From: Phenylobacterium haematophilum
GTDB lineage: Bacteria; Pseudomonadota; Alphaproteobacteria; Caulobacterales; Caulobacteraceae
DNA length: 64,000 nucleotides
Assembly: GCF_014196295.1 (NCBI RefSeq)
Contig: NZ_JACIDK010000003.1
Location: 310,001-374,000, forward strand
Reading direction: 5' to 3'
Positions within the stretch are counted from its first letter, which is position 1; every line of letters begins with the position of its first letter. Made by a program: the position numbers and the translations under genes. This document shows, in pieces, positions 46,592-57,780 of the stretch. The notes under the pieces were generated by a model. That model did no database searches, was not told the origin of the DNA, and saw only the letters and a program-made list of their open reading frames with translations.

Positions 46592-47587
46592 CTAGCCCAC
46601 AAGCTTCTCGGCGGCGATCGTGGGGGCGGGCATCACCCCCTTGCTCTGGCCGCCGACGAAGACCTGGAAGGCGGCCGGGTCGGTGACCTCGAGCGTCAGG
46701 CCCTTGAGATTCGGGACCCGGTACGCCTCGCCCGCCGACAGTTGGCGGGCGAAGTAGGCCGCTCCGCCACTGCCTCGGACGATCAGCGACGCGCCCTTCC
46801 GGGCTTGAAGCGTGACGATGGAGGCGGCCGGCTGGGCGCCGTAGACCGCGCCGCGGGGCACGAAGGTCGGCGGCAGCGGCTCGGCCGCGGTGGGATCGGC
46901 CTGCGGGGTCAGAGCCGCGGCCTTCTTGGCGGCGACGACCGCGTCGGACGAGCCCCCCGCGGCGGTCGCTTCGGCGAGGCCCGGCGTTTCGTAGGGCGTC
47001 GGGGTCGTGGACTCGACCGGAGCCGGCAGCGGCGCGCCGAGCGCGACCGGGCCGGCCGGCGCGCCGAGCTTGGCTTTCGCGATGGCGGCGGCTGGCGCGG
47101 TGTGCGGCGGCGGCGCCTCGGCGGTCATCGCCCGCTGGGCGACGTTCCAGAGAACGATCGCGGCGATCACCAGCATGCCGCCGCCGATGACCAGGGTCAG
47201 GCGCGGATCTTTCGATTCGACGACTCCGATCGGCGCGCGCAGGGCGGTGTCGGTGACGGGTTCGTCGCGGCGGAAGCGTTCAACGGCGGCGTCGCCGTCC
47301 AGGCCCAGGGCCGCGGCGTAGGCGCGGATGTAGCCGATGGTGAACGGACGCGAGGGCAGCTCTTCCAGCCGCATCTCTTCGATCGCCGCCAGGTAGCTGC
47401 GGCGAATTCGCGTGGAGTCGGCCAGTTCCTGCAGGTTGAGGCCGCGAAGTTCCCGGGCGGCCTTCAGCGCGGCGCCAATATCGGGTCCAACTTCGAGGGA
47501 TGGGGTCAGACCGCTGGCGCGGTTGGTCTCGCGATCACCGCTGTTACGCAAATCCAGACTGGTAACCCCGCCAGTATCGAGCGGCAT
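46592..47587 (-). CDS. RodZ-like helix-turn-helix membrane protein (DUF4115)
   Basis: The 331-residue protein has an N-terminal cytoplasmic HTH (37-105: 'IGAALKAARELRGLNLQELADSTRIRRSYLAAIE' and 'GYIRAYAAALGLD'), one transmembrane helix (about 129-149), a long Ala/Pro periplasmic linker, and a C-terminal beta domain ('SLIVRGSGGAAYFARQLSAGEAYRVPN', 'TDPAAFQVFVGG') of the DUF4115/RodZ type. RodZ links MreB to the elongasome and helps rod shape. The neighbourhood (ispG nearby) agrees with alphaproteobacterial rodZ. Start is taken at 47587. Confidence 0.88.
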   Translation of the reverse strand: MPLDTGGVTSLDLRNSGDRETNRASGLTPSLEVGPDIGAALKAARELRGLNLQELADSTRIRRSYLAAIEEMRLEELPSRPFTIGYIRAYAAALGLDGDAAVERFRRDEPVTDTALRAPIGVVESKDPRLTLVIGGGMLVIAAIVLWNVAQRAMTAEAPPPHTAPAAAIAKAKLGAPAGPVALGAPLPAPVESTTPTPYETPGLAEATAAGGSSDAVVAAKKAAALTPQADPTAAEPLPPTFVPRGAVYGAQPAASIVTLQARKGASLIVRGSGGAAYFARQLSAGEAYRVPNLKGLTLEVTDPAAFQVFVGGQSKGVMPAPTIAAEKLVG

Positions 47588-47693
47588 GGCTACTTTGGCG
47601 CCTCTTGCTAGCGTTTACGATCTAAAGGCGAATTCGCGCCCTGCCAGATTTACAGTATAGGTCTTAATATTAGGTTGTGAGTATCATTCTAGG

Positions 47694-47708
47694 CATTGAA
47701 ATTCAATG
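47694..47708. promoter_or_regulatory. AT-rich perfect palindrome upstream of the rodZ-like gene
   Basis: CATTGAA-A-TTCAATG is a perfect 7+1+7 dyad in the 170-base gap between the rodZ-like start and the end of ptsP. This gap is unusually AT-rich for the region and probably holds the rodZ promoter; the palindrome may be its operator. No known regulator is implied. Confidence 0.4.
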
Positions 47709-47757
47709 CGCTAAACCCGCGAGGGGGTGCGACGCAGCGTCCCCGGTCAAGCCTGTT

Positions 47758-50016
47758 TCAGATCGCCAAATACAATTTTCGGGCGAGGGTCTCGATCTCG
47801 TTCCGGACCGATCCGGCGGATGTCCGCAGCAGGGCGGTGACGCCGCGGCGCGCGGCCTCGCGATCGCAGGACAGCACCATCTGCTTGACCGGGCCTATGC
47901 CGGCTGGCGGCATCGACAGACGGTCAAAGCCAAGCGCCACAAGGGCGAACGCCTCCAGCGGGCGGCCGGCCATCTCCCCGCACACGGACACCGGCGTGCC
48001 GGTCTCTTCGCAGGCCTTCTGGATGGTCTCCAGGGCACGTAGGGCCGGCGGCGAGAGAAAATCGTAACGGTCCGACACCCGCGGGTTCCCGCGGTCGGCG
48101 GCGAACAGGTATTGCATCAGGTCGTTGGTGCCGACGCTGACGAAATCAGTCATCGGAAGCAGCGCGTCGAGGTGCCAGACCACAGCCGGCGCCTCGATCA
48201 TAGCGCCGACGTCGAGTCGCGACGGCGCCAGGCGGCCGCGGCGCTGGGCCCAGGCGACTTCGTGATCCACCAGGGCGCGAGCAGCGCGGAACTCGTCGAC
48301 GCTGGCGACCAGCGGGAACATTATGCGCAGGGGCCGGCCGCGAGCCGCGGCGATCAGGGCGCGCAGCTGAAGGCGCAGCAGGGCCGGACGGTCCAGGCCC
48401 ATGCGGATCGCGCGCCAACCGAGGGCGGGGTTCTCCTCGCGCTCGGCCTCCAGGTACGGCAGCACCTTGTCGCCGCCGAGGTCGAGCGTGCGGAACGTCA
48501 CAGGCCGGTCGCCGGCGGCGTCCATCACCCGGCCGTAGAGCGCCGTCTGCGCGTTGAAGCGCGGCATCTCCTCGGCGACCATGAACTGGAACTCGGTGCG
48601 GAAGAGGCCGATGCCCTCCGCGCCGGTCTCGTCGAGTATGTCGAGGTCGACGTCCAGGCCGGCGTTCATCAACAGCGTGACCTTGGCCCCGTCGCGGGTG
48701 AAGGCCGGCGTGTCGCGCAGCTTGGCGAACTCCGCGCGTCGCTGCAGGCGCACTTCGAGGCGAGCGTGCAGCGCTTTCACGACGTCGACGCGCGGACGCA
48801 GATACGCCTCGCCGGTCTCGGCGTCGACGATAACCGGGTCGCCTTCCGACACCTTGTCGCGCAGACCCGGCAGGCGGCCGACACAAGGGATGTCGAGCGC
48901 GCGGGCGACGATCGCCGCGTGGCTCGCGGAGGAACCCTCTTCCAGCAGCAGCCCGGCCAGCTTGGTGCGGTCGTATTCGAGCAGGTCGGCGGGGCCCAGG
49001 TTCCGCGCGATCAGGATGGCGTTTTCAGGCAGGTCGCGGGCGGCGTGTCCATCGCCCGACAGATGGCGCAGCAGGCGGTCCGCCAGGTCCTCGAAGTCGT
49101 GCAGGCGCTCGCGCAGATAAGGGTCGCGCGCCTGGCCCAATCGAGCGCGGTGCTCGGAGCGCACCCGTTCGACCGCGGCTTCGGCGGTAAGGCCGTTGTG
49201 GACCGCGTCCTGCAGACTGCGGTTCCACCCGCGGTCATGGGCGAACATCCTGTAGGTTTCGAGGACCTCGTAGGAAGCGTCGACCAGGCCGTGCTCGCCG
49301 GTGAGCATGTCGTCGATCTGGGCTTGCAGCCCCAGGATCGCGGTCTTCAGGCGCGCCTCTTCGGCGACCACGTCCTCGGCCAGGAGTTGCGAGGGGGCGA
49401 CGGGCGGTTCGTGCAGGACGGCGACGCCGAGCGCCAGACCGTCGGCGAAGCGTGAGCCAATGAGCCGTTCGGGCCGGTGCGGGGCGATCTCGACGCCCTT
49501 GAGTTCGCCTTCCAGCTCGCTGCCGGCGACCATTTCGGCCAGCACCATGGCGACGATCTGCAGGTCCTCGACCTCGTCGTCGGTATAGACCCGCTCTGTG
49601 CGGTTCTGGACCACCAGCACGCCGATCGCCCGGCCGCCGCGCAGCAGCGGCACGCCCATGAAGGCGTGGAACGGATCTTCGCCGGTCTCAGGCCGATAGG
49701 AGAAGGCCGGATGGTTGGGGGCGTCCGACAGGTTGAGCGGCCGGCCCAGGCGCATGATCTCGCCGACCAGGCCCTCGCCGGGCTTCATGCGGGTGACGTG
49801 GACGGCGCCGGGGTCGAGGCCTTCGGTGGCGAACAGTTCCATGTCGCCGCTGGCGCGGCGCATGTAGAGGGAGCAAACTTCGGCCACCATCGAGCGGGCG
49901 ATGATCCGCACAACGATGTCGAGGCGCGACTGGGCCGGCCCGCCCGAGGCGAGCGCTTCGCGAATCTGCCGCAGCAGACTGCGTTGTCCCCTAACAGCGA
50001 TCCCCGGCATGGCCAT
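47758..50016 (-). CDS. ptsP: Nitrogen phosphotransferase enzyme I (EI-Ntr)
   Basis: PtsP takes phosphate from PEP and passes it through NPr to EIIA-Ntr, which relays nitrogen and stress signals. The 752-residue protein has an N-terminal GAF domain (about 25-165, 'LDIVVRIIARSMVAEVCSLYMRR' onward), then the PTS EI phosphohistidine domain with H366 in 'SASHAAIVARALDIPCVG' and the PEP-binding barrel ('GIGLFRTEFQFM', 'FRTLDLGGDKVLP', 'VSVCGEMAGRP'). The start at ATG 50016 fits the family (MAMPGIAVRGQRSLLRQI); an upstream extension is unlikely. It is separated from lysC by 8 kb. Confidence 0.95.
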   Translation of the reverse strand: MAMPGIAVRGQRSLLRQIREALASGGPAQSRLDIVVRIIARSMVAEVCSLYMRRASGDMELFATEGLDPGAVHVTRMKPGEGLVGEIMRLGRPLNLSDAPNHPAFSYRPETGEDPFHAFMGVPLLRGGRAIGVLVVQNRTERVYTDDEVEDLQIVAMVLAEMVAGSELEGELKGVEIAPHRPERLIGSRFADGLALGVAVLHEPPVAPSQLLAEDVVAEEARLKTAILGLQAQIDDMLTGEHGLVDASYEVLETYRMFAHDRGWNRSLQDAVHNGLTAEAAVERVRSEHRARLGQARDPYLRERLHDFEDLADRLLRHLSGDGHAARDLPENAILIARNLGPADLLEYDRTKLAGLLLEEGSSASHAAIVARALDIPCVGRLPGLRDKVSEGDPVIVDAETGEAYLRPRVDVVKALHARLEVRLQRRAEFAKLRDTPAFTRDGAKVTLLMNAGLDVDLDILDETGAEGIGLFRTEFQFMVAEEMPRFNAQTALYGRVMDAAGDRPVTFRTLDLGGDKVLPYLEAEREENPALGWRAIRMGLDRPALLRLQLRALIAAARGRPLRIMFPLVASVDEFRAARALVDHEVAWAQRRGRLAPSRLDVGAMIEAPAVVWHLDALLPMTDFVSVGTNDLMQYLFAADRGNPRVSDRYDFLSPPALRALETIQKACEETGTPVSVCGEMAGRPLEAFALVALGFDRLSMPPAGIGPVKQMVLSCDREAARRGVTALLRTSAGSVRNEIETLARKLYLAI

Positions 50017-50198
50017 CAGGCGAGTTTCTCTCCCTTTTCCTAATCGCGTCCTAGCAGCTTTGCGCGTCGGAACGGAGACGAAAACGGGGCGGCGCGACTT
50101 TGTGAGCGCGGCCACACGGGGGGCGACGACCGTGGTGGGGCCTCGGTCGGACTTTGCCGGCTTTTCACGCAGCGGCGCCGGCTCGCGCGGCGCCGCCC

Positions 50199-50489
50199 TC
50201 AGCGCACGATGCTGATCGAGTGTTCGCCGTAGGCGTTGGGCCCATCCGTGCCAGCGGCCAAAGCGACCCAGGCCAGGAAGCCGAGCGAAGTCGCGGCCGC
50301 CAGCGCCATGGCGCCTAAAAACGCGCCGTTATCCTGAGCGAACCGGACGATGGCCTCGTCGGCCTTCGCTTCTGCGGCGACGGCGGCCCAGACGAGCACA
50401 GAGACGACGAACAGACCGAGGTAGGTCTGGCGAAAGGCCTTCGCGCCAAGACGTCCGCGAGCCGAAAAATACAACCAGCGCAGTGCCAT
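50199..50489 (-). CDS. Small membrane protein, DUF805-like
   Basis: The 96-residue protein starts 'MALRWLYFSARGRLGAKAFRQTYLGLFVVSV' and has two predicted membrane segments (about 22-42 and 60-82) ending in 'LAAGTDGPNAYGEHS'. The initial 'YFSARGRLG..AF' and the 'GTxGPNxYG' ending are the marks of DUF805, though it is shorter than the usual 110-130 residues and has two helices instead of four. Function is unknown. ATG 50489 is chosen. It is divergent from the HscC-like gene. Confidence 0.75.
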   Translation of the reverse strand: MALRWLYFSARGRLGAKAFRQTYLGLFVVSVLVWAAVAAEAKADEAIVRFAQDNGAFLGAMALAAATSLGFLAWVALAAGTDGPNAYGEHSISIVR

Positions 50490-50624
50490 GCGTTCCCTCG
50501 CCCTGTCGTGGGCGTCATATTCAAGCTTGATCAAAGCCGCGGCACGCAATCGTCCTGGCTGAGGCGCGTTGGAGGGCGCAGGGCCGGATGTCCGAGGCCC
50601 GTGCGGTGAGCTCGGAGTACGGCG

Positions 50625-52324
<1,700 letters not shown>

Positions 52325-52328
<4 letters not shown>

Positions 52329-53296
52329 GCGGGCGGTCGATCTGGGAGGTTCTCGGCCTCGACCCGACCGACGACCAGCGGGCGATCAAGCGCGCGTACG
52401 CCCTGCAACTGAAGAGGACACATCCGGAAGACGACGCCGCCGGCTTCCAGCTGTTGCGGCAGGCGTACGAGCACGCGATGGCGATCGCCGCGCACGAGGC
52501 GGTGCGCCTGCAGGTTACCCATACGGCCGAGGTCGAGCGCCCCGAACTGGTGGAGGAGAGGCCGCCGGCCGCCGAGCCGTTCACGCTCGAGGAGCCTCCG
52601 CACGAAGCGCACTGGCGCGCCTGCCGGCGGCTCGAGCAACTGCTGGGGGTGGAGGGGTCTGATCGGGCCGCCCTGACGGCCGCGCTCGACGCGGTGCTGC
52701 GTTCGGAATCCATGGCGAACCTGGAAATATTCGCCGACACAGAGGTGGGGCTGGCGCGCGTGCTGCTGCATTTCGCGCCGCGCGGCGACGTGCTGCTGCC
52801 TGGCGCGATTCAGCACTTCGGTTGGTATGATCAAGAGGATCGCTGGGATCTCGCGCCGGAGATCCGCGACGCGCTGGCCCGCGAGCGCGCGCTGGGCATG
52901 GTCGAGCGGCTTAGCAATCGCCGCCACCACCATCATCTCGGCTACATGACTCTGCGCGCTGGGCCGCCGCAGACGCTGGGCTTCTGGCGGCGGCTGCGGC
53001 TTTGCCGCCGTCATCGTCTCGTGTCCGGGCTTTTCCGCTTCGCTGCAGGACACGCGCCCGGCGTGCTGCATATGATCGATCCCGAGGCGGTCGAGGCGTG
53101 GGAACGGCGGCTCGCCAGGCGCGAGAGGACGCGCGCCGCCCGCTCGGTGTTCGGGGTGGTCGGAGCCTTTCTGGCCGTGGTGCTGCTGCTGTTCGCGGCC
53201 GCCATGCTCGACCGCCCGCAGAATCTTGCTGCGCGCGGGGCGGCGGAGCCGACCAACCCGGCGCGTCTGCACGGCAAGCCGGTCGACGGGGCGTGA
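52325..53296 (+). CDS. J-domain protein with HPE motif, likely HscC partner
   Basis: The 323-residue protein begins with a J-domain (about 5-50): 'IWEVLGLDPTDDQRAIKRAYALQLKRTHPEDDAAGFQLLRQAYEHAM'-like helices II and III. The universal HPD is H33-P34-E35. The rest is a helical region, then a single membrane helix near the C-terminus ('VVGAFLAVVLLLFAAAMLDRP'), so the J-domain would be in the cytoplasm at the inner membrane. Start is TTG 52325, in a TTGA overlap with hscC. DjlB/DjlC-type proteins of HscC have similar architecture. Confidence 0.85.
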
Positions 53297-53406
53297 CCAT
53301 TCCGGTCACGTCCTCCAAGCCCGAGGGTTAGAGCTTGCTGCCTGATTGCCTGACGGGGGCGGTCACCGCCATAGTCCCCACATAACAGCGTTCGGGGGCG
53401 GCGGCG

Positions 53407-55137
53407 ATGGGGAAGGCTTGGCTGGGGCTGGTCGGGGGGCTTGCGGTGATCCTGAGCGGAGCGCTGCTCGCCTGGCTGGTGCAGACCGCGGGCGGGGTGA
53501 GCGTGCGCGATGTCCGCTTCGCCGGCGACCGTGGCACGACGCTCTCGGCGCTGCTCTACACGCCGGCTTCGGCCACGGCGGAGACGCCGGCGCCGGGCGT
53601 GCTGCTCAGCCACGGGTACATAAACACCCGCGAAATGCAGTCGGCCTTCGCCATCGAACTGGCGCGGCGCGGCTTCGTGGTGGTGGCGATGGACCAACCG
53701 GGCCACGGCTATTCAGACGCCATCGTCGGAGCCAACGACTTCGGCGGGCCGGCGGCGCTGCGCTACCTGAAGAGCCTGCCGCAGGTCGACAGGGCCAATA
53801 TCGGCCTGGCCGGCCACAGTTTGGGCGGCGGACCGGTGGTCGGCGCCGCGGCCTCCGATCCGGATGGCTATCGCTCCGCGGTCCTGCTGGGCTCGACCCC
53901 GGCGATCGGGGCCGTGTTCGGCTCCGAGGCAAGGGCCGACCTGCGCAACCTGGCGCTGGTGTTCGGCGGCTACGACGAGTTCGCCGAGCTGATGTGGCAA
54001 GTCCCGCGCGGCTTCGACGTTCCGCGCTCGCCTGCTCTGCAGGCGCTGTTCGGGACGGGTGAGCCGATCGTTCCAGGCCGTATCTACGGCGACCTCGCGG
54101 CAGGGACTGCACATGTTCTCTATGTGCCGCCGGTCACACATCCATGGGAGCACTTCTCCTCGGTCGGCGTGGCGCCGGCCATCGACTGGTTCCAGCGCAC
54201 CCTGGAAGGTGAGGCGCGGCCGCTGCCGCCGCAGCACCAGATCTGGTTCTGGAAGGAGGTCGGGACCCTGATCGCCTTCGCCGGGATGGCCGTGGTGTTG
54301 CTGGCCGCGTTCGAGATCCTGCTCAGCGTGCGCTGGCTGCACCGACTGGATCGGCGACCACAGCCGGCTGCGCCCGTCGTTCCGCGCCGCGACGGCCGAT
54401 GGTGGCTATTCTTCGCGGTGACGGCGGCGCTGCCGGCGATCACCTACTTCCCTCTGATGAAGGTCGGCATGCTGTTCCTGCCGATGCCGCTCTACCCGCA
54501 GTGGATCACCAACCAGCTGCTGGTCTGGGCGCTGGGGGGCGCGGCCCTGACCCTGGTGATCGGCCTGGCGAGCAAGGCGCCGAAGCCGGCGGTGAGCGCC
54601 GACTGGCCGAGATCGGTGGTGATCGCGGTGCTGACGGTGGCGGTGGGCTATCTTACCCTGGTCGTGGTGGCGGGCGTGCTGCATGTCGACTATCGCTTCT
54701 GGGTCGTTGGTCTGAAGCCGCTCGACCTGCGCCATCTGGGCTATGTGCTGGCCTATCTGCCGCTCTGGACGGCCTTCTTCGTGATCGCGCTGCGCGGTCT
54801 GCATAGCCGGCTGGCGGTGGCGGGCGAGGGGCGCTGGAGCCATTACTTCGCCGGCATGGCGGCGATGTCGCTAGGGTTCGCCGCGCTGCTTGCGGTTCAG
54901 TACGGCGCACTGTTCCTGACCGGCCGACTGGCGATCGCCGAGCCGCTGAACACCATCATCGCCATCCAGTTCGTGCCGCTGCTTGCGCTGGTCGGGGTGA
55001 TCTCGGTGTTCACCTGGCGGCGCACCGGCAGCCATCTGCCCGGGGCGCTGATCTGCGCGCTGCTGCTCACTTGGTACGTGAGCGCCGGCACGGCGACACA
55101 CTGGTCGCCGAACTTCCAGCTGCCGATGCCGGGCTAG
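53407..55137 (+). CDS. Alpha/beta hydrolase fused to a multi-spanning membrane domain
   Basis: The 576-residue protein starts with one membrane anchor (about 6-27), then an alpha/beta hydrolase domain (about 35-270) with nucleophile S138 in 'GLAGHSLGGGPVVG', oxyanion region 'GVLLSHGYINTREMQSAFA' and 'VVAMDQPGHGYSDAI'; a distal His lies in 'VPPVTHPWEHF'. After about 270 comes a hydrophobic half with about eight transmembrane helices ('FAGMAVVLLAAFEILLS' to 'GALICALLLTWYVS'). This order suggests a periplasmic catalytic domain anchored to a membrane partner. The substrate is unknown. It ends in a four-base overlap with the convergent GNAT gene. Confidence 0.85.
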   Translation: MGKAWLGLVGGLAVILSGALLAWLVQTAGGVSVRDVRFAGDRGTTLSALLYTPASATAETPAPGVLLSHGYINTREMQSAFAIELARRGFVVVAMDQPGHGYSDAIVGANDFGGPAALRYLKSLPQVDRANIGLAGHSLGGGPVVGAAASDPDGYRSAVLLGSTPAIGAVFGSEARADLRNLALVFGGYDEFAELMWQVPRGFDVPRSPALQALFGTGEPIVPGRIYGDLAAGTAHVLYVPPVTHPWEHFSSVGVAPAIDWFQRTLEGEARPLPPQHQIWFWKEVGTLIAFAGMAVVLLAAFEILLSVRWLHRLDRRPQPAAPVVPRRDGRWWLFFAVTAALPAITYFPLMKVGMLFLPMPLYPQWITNQLLVWALGGAALTLVIGLASKAPKPAVSADWPRSVVIAVLTVAVGYLTLVVVAGVLHVDYRFWVVGLKPLDLRHLGYVLAYLPLWTAFFVIALRGLHSRLAVAGEGRWSHYFAGMAAMSLGFAALLAVQYGALFLTGRLAIAEPLNTIIAIQFVPLLALVGVISVFTWRRTGSHLPGALICALLLTWYVSAGTATHWSPNFQLPMPG

Positions 55138-55682
55138 CCGCGCGCGACCCGCTTGGCCATCAGCAGATCCGGCCGGCCGAATCCGTTGGCGTCGGGCACC
55201 ACTCCGACCGCCTCGTAGCCGAGCTTGCGATAGAAGAAGAACGGGTGGCCGTTGGTCGGGGCGATCTGGGCCAGCTTGGCGAGGGCGTCCGGGAAGAGGT
55301 CGGCGCCGAACAGGCTGGTGCCGCCGAACTCGTCGTCGGTCCCGAGATAGACGGTGAGCTTGCCCATGGCCGCCACGCGTGCTTCCAGCGCCGCAGTCAG
55401 CGCCGCGCCGACCCCCTTGCCATGATGGCGCGGGTCGACCGCCAGCGGATGCAGTTCGGCCGCGTGGCTGTAGGTGTCGATGCCGCCGATCAGGCCCAGC
55501 ACGGCCTCGCCGTCGAGCGCGGCCAGAGCGAAGCGTTCGGGAACCGTGAGGAAGGTCTCGACCTCGGCCTCGGCTTCGCCGTCCTCCTGGTAGGCGGAGA
55601 TGTGTGAGAAGGCCTCGCGTAGGATGCGTGCGCAGTCGGCGCGTTGGGCGGCGTTCAGGTGCTCGAAGGCGACGATGTCCAT
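55134..55682 (-). CDS. GNAT acetyltransferase related to aminoglycoside 6'-N-acetyltransferases
   Basis: The 182-residue GNAT protein has 'LGLIGGIDTYSHAAELHPLAVDPRHHGKGVGAALTAALEAR' (acetyl-CoA loop) and then 'VYLGTDDEFGGTSLFGADLFPDALAKL' and 'HPFFFYRKLGYEAVGVVPDANGFGRPDLLMAKRV'. The 'LGTDDE-GGTSL' and 'GVVPDANG..KPD..MAKR' segments are signatures of chromosomal AAC(6') enzymes. Whether it acetylates aminoglycosides or a natural substrate is not known. ATG 55682 is chosen. Its start lies 28 bases inside the end of the regulator gene, so they are one operon. Confidence 0.85.
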   Translation of the reverse strand: MDIVAFEHLNAAQRADCARILREAFSHISAYQEDGEAEAEVETFLTVPERFALAALDGEAVLGLIGGIDTYSHAAELHPLAVDPRHHGKGVGAALTAALEARVAAMGKLTVYLGTDDEFGGTSLFGADLFPDALAKLAQIAPTNGHPFFFYRKLGYEAVGVVPDANGFGRPDLLMAKRVARG

Positions 55683-56296
55683 GGCGTGACAAGGTAGGCG
55701 CACCGCCGCGCGCCCGCCAGGATGTGGTCGGTGCGCTCGACGCCGGCTGGCGCGAGCAGGGCGCGAAACAGCGCCAGCTCCGAGCGGCAGAACCCCTGGC
55801 AGGCGCTGGCCGCCGCGCAGATCGGGCAGTGGTTTTCGATCAGCAGATAGCCGCCGTCAGCGAGCGGGGTCCACTCGGCCATGTAGCCCTCGGCGGCGCG
55901 CACGGCGACGAGGCGTTCCAGCTTCTGCTCGAGCGTCTCGGCGGCGGCGAGCGCGCGGCGGTAGCCGACCTCGATGGCGCGCTCGCGCCGCGCCACCAGC
56001 CGGTCCAGGCCCTCGTCGCCAAACTCGCTGCGGACCGCCTCCAGCAGTTCGATGGTCAGTTGGGCATGGGTGTTGGGGAACCGCTCGTCGCCCTTGGCGC
56101 TGAGCGACCAGGATCGGCGGGGGCGCCCGACCCCCATGCGTTCGGTGACGTGCTCGACCAGCCCCTCGGCGTGCAACTTTTCCATTTGCAGACGGGCGGC
56201 CTGGCGGGTGACACCCATGGCCTCGGCGATCGCCTTTGTCTGGGCTGGGCCTTTGCTCTTCAGCAGCAGGAGGATCTGGTCGGATGTGCTGCGCAT
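55655..56296 (-). CDS. SufR-like winged-helix regulator with C-terminal cysteine cluster
   Basis: The 213-residue protein has an N-terminal winged helix ('QILLLLKSKGPAQTKAIAEAMGVTRQAARLQMEKLHAEGLVEHV'), then a helical middle. The C-terminal part has five cysteines: C157, C160, C166, C170 and C199 in 'ENHCPICAAASACQGFCRSELALF' and 'GARRCAYL'. This is the COG2345/SufR type, where cysteines hold an iron-sulfur cluster that controls DNA binding. It is divergent from an MFS exporter, with 71 bases between; both starts lie in copies of one inverted repeat. The downstream GNAT gene overlaps its end. Confidence 0.85.
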   Translation of the reverse strand: MRSTSDQILLLLKSKGPAQTKAIAEAMGVTRQAARLQMEKLHAEGLVEHVTERMGVGRPRRSWSLSAKGDERFPNTHAQLTIELLEAVRSEFGDEGLDRLVARRERAIEVGYRRALAAAETLEQKLERLVAVRAAEGYMAEWTPLADGGYLLIENHCPICAAASACQGFCRSELALFRALLAPAGVERTDHILAGARRCAYLVTPWTSSPSST

Positions 56297-56369
56297 TTGA
56301 CAAATAGATGATTGCAAAACCTGCGTCCCGGGTCTAGCGCCTAAAATGTAAAGTTGGAGATTGTCAAAT
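56295..56369. promoter_or_regulatory. Inverted repeat at both start codons of the regulator/exporter pair
   Basis: ATTTGACAA (56295-56303) and TTGTCAAAT (56361-56369) are exact inverted copies, each overlapping the start codon of one gene. Seen from each gene, the start is embedded in TTGTCAAATG. TTGACA also fits a -35 box on each strand; for the regulator a spacer of 17 leads to TTAGGC. The pair may be the operator of the SufR-like protein. Confidence 0.6.
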
Positions 56370-57780
56370 GGCTGCTGCGGCGCGCGCGGACGGAAGTTGG
56401 GCGGATGTGTTTGGCGAGGGGCGGCTGCCCCGGTTCGTGCTGATATGCCTGGGCGTCTGGATCAGCGCCGCCGACTCGATGGTCACGGCGACGATCATGC
56501 CGAGCGTCGGGGCCGACCTCGGCGGCTACGCCTATTTCGGCTGGGCGACGGCGGGCTTCCTGCTGGGTTCGGTGCTGGCCGGGGCGAGCTCGGGCCTGCT
56601 CGGCCTGCGCTTCGGCCTGCGGCGGGCGACGGCGGCCGCCGCGGTGCTCTACGCCGTGGGCTGCGCGCTCAGCGCTGGCGGGCCCGACATCGCCAGCTTT
56701 CTAATCGGGCGTGTGCTGCAGGGGCTCGGCGGCGGCTGGGTGGTCGGGTTCTGTTCGGTCGCCATCGGCCTGATGTTCCCCGACCGGCTGCTGCCGCGGG
56801 TCTATGCGACGATCACTGCGATCTGGGGCGTGGCCAGTCTGCTGGGGCCGCTGATCGGCGGGATATTCGCCGACCTCGGCGCGTGGCGCTGGGTGTTCTG
56901 GCTGTTTGCGATCCAGGGCGTCGGCGTGGCCTGGGCGGCCTATGTCATGCTGCCCAGCGACCGAGGGAACGACGCCGCCAAGGTCGCCTGGCCGCAGCTG
57001 GCGCTGATCGCGGCCGGGGTCATGGCCATCGGCCTGGCCGACATGGCCCGCGATTTCCTCCGTTCGGGGCTGCTGACGTCCCTAGGCTGCCTGCTGCTGG
57101 CCTTCACGGTCTGGTTCGATGGGCGCGCGCGCACGCGGCTGCTGCCGAAGGGCGCGAGCGACCTGACCACCATTCCCGGGGCGGGATTCGCCGCGATGTT
57201 CCTGCTCACCGTCGCCTCGATGGGCTTTGCGATCTACGGCCCCGCCATCCTGCAGAAGCTGGCCGGGTTGACGGCGCTGGAGGCCGGCTACGTGGTCGCC
57301 GGCGAGGCGGCGGCCTGGACGGTGATGGGCCTGCTGGTGGCGCACCTGACCGGGGCCTGGCCGCGGCGGATGATCCGGCTGGGGGCGGTCGTCGCCACCC
57401 TGGGCGTCGCGTTCGCGGCTTTGACCATGCCCTCGGCCTCCGTCGTCGGTGTGGTGGTTGCGGGCCTGTTCCTAGGCGGCGGTTTCGGTCTGTCCTGGGC
57501 GTTCATGAGCCAGCGCATCCTGGCTTCGCTGCCGGACGGCGACGAGCGGGCGATCGGCGCGGCGGCGATGACCACGGTGAGGCTCACCGGCTCGGCCGTG
57601 GGCGCAGCGGCGGCCGGCGCGGTGGCCAATCTGGTCGGGTTCTCGGAAGGTTTGAGCGAGGCCAGCGCCAGGTCGGCGGGCCTCTGGGTGTTCGTCGCGG
57701 TGCTGCCGCTCGCCGTCGCCGGGGTCTGGGCGGCGTTCGGTCTGACCTCGGCTAGGACGGACGGAGTGCGCCCAGCATGA
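56368..57780 (+). CDS. MFS exporter (14-helix DHA2-like or 12-helix)
   Basis: The 470-residue membrane protein shows MFS drug-exporter hallmarks: the first helix '[47 protein letters not shown]', the short loop motif '[20 protein letters not shown]' (motif A variant), and '[72 protein letters not shown]' (motif C region 'GPLIGG'). Substrate not predictable; a drug or toxic compound is likely from the SufR-like regulator upstream and the AAC-like GNAT gene. Start ATG 56368 lies in the inverted repeat. It overlaps the tail of a dead TetR gene by 29 bases. Confidence 0.9.
   Translation: MAAAARADGSWADVFGEGRLPRFVLICLGVWISAADSMVTATIMPSVGADLGGYAYFGWATAGFLLGSVLAGASSGLLGLRFGLRRATAAAAVLYAVGCALSAGGPDIASFLIGRVLQGLGGGWVVGFCSVAIGLMFPDRLLPRVYATITAIWGVASLLGPLIGGIFADLGAWRWVFWLFAIQGVGVAWAAYVMLPSDRGNDAAKVAWPQLALIAAGVMAIGLADMARDFLRSGLLTSLGCLLLAFTVWFDGRARTRLLPKGASDLTTIPGAGFAAMFLLTVASMGFAIYGPAILQKLAGLTALEAGYVVAGEAAAWTVMGLLVAHLTGAWPRRMIRLGAVVATLGVAFAALTMPSASVVGVVVAGLFLGGGFGLSWAFMSQRILASLPDGDERAIGAAAMTTVRLTGSAVGAAAAGAVANLVGFSEGLSEASARSAGLWVFVAVLPLAVAGVWAAFGLTSARTDGVRPA

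Noticed and set aside
55134..55682. Calling the GNAT gene a resistance determinant
   Set aside because: Signature segments match AAC(6') enzymes, but many chromosomal relatives have other substrates and nothing here shows mobility.
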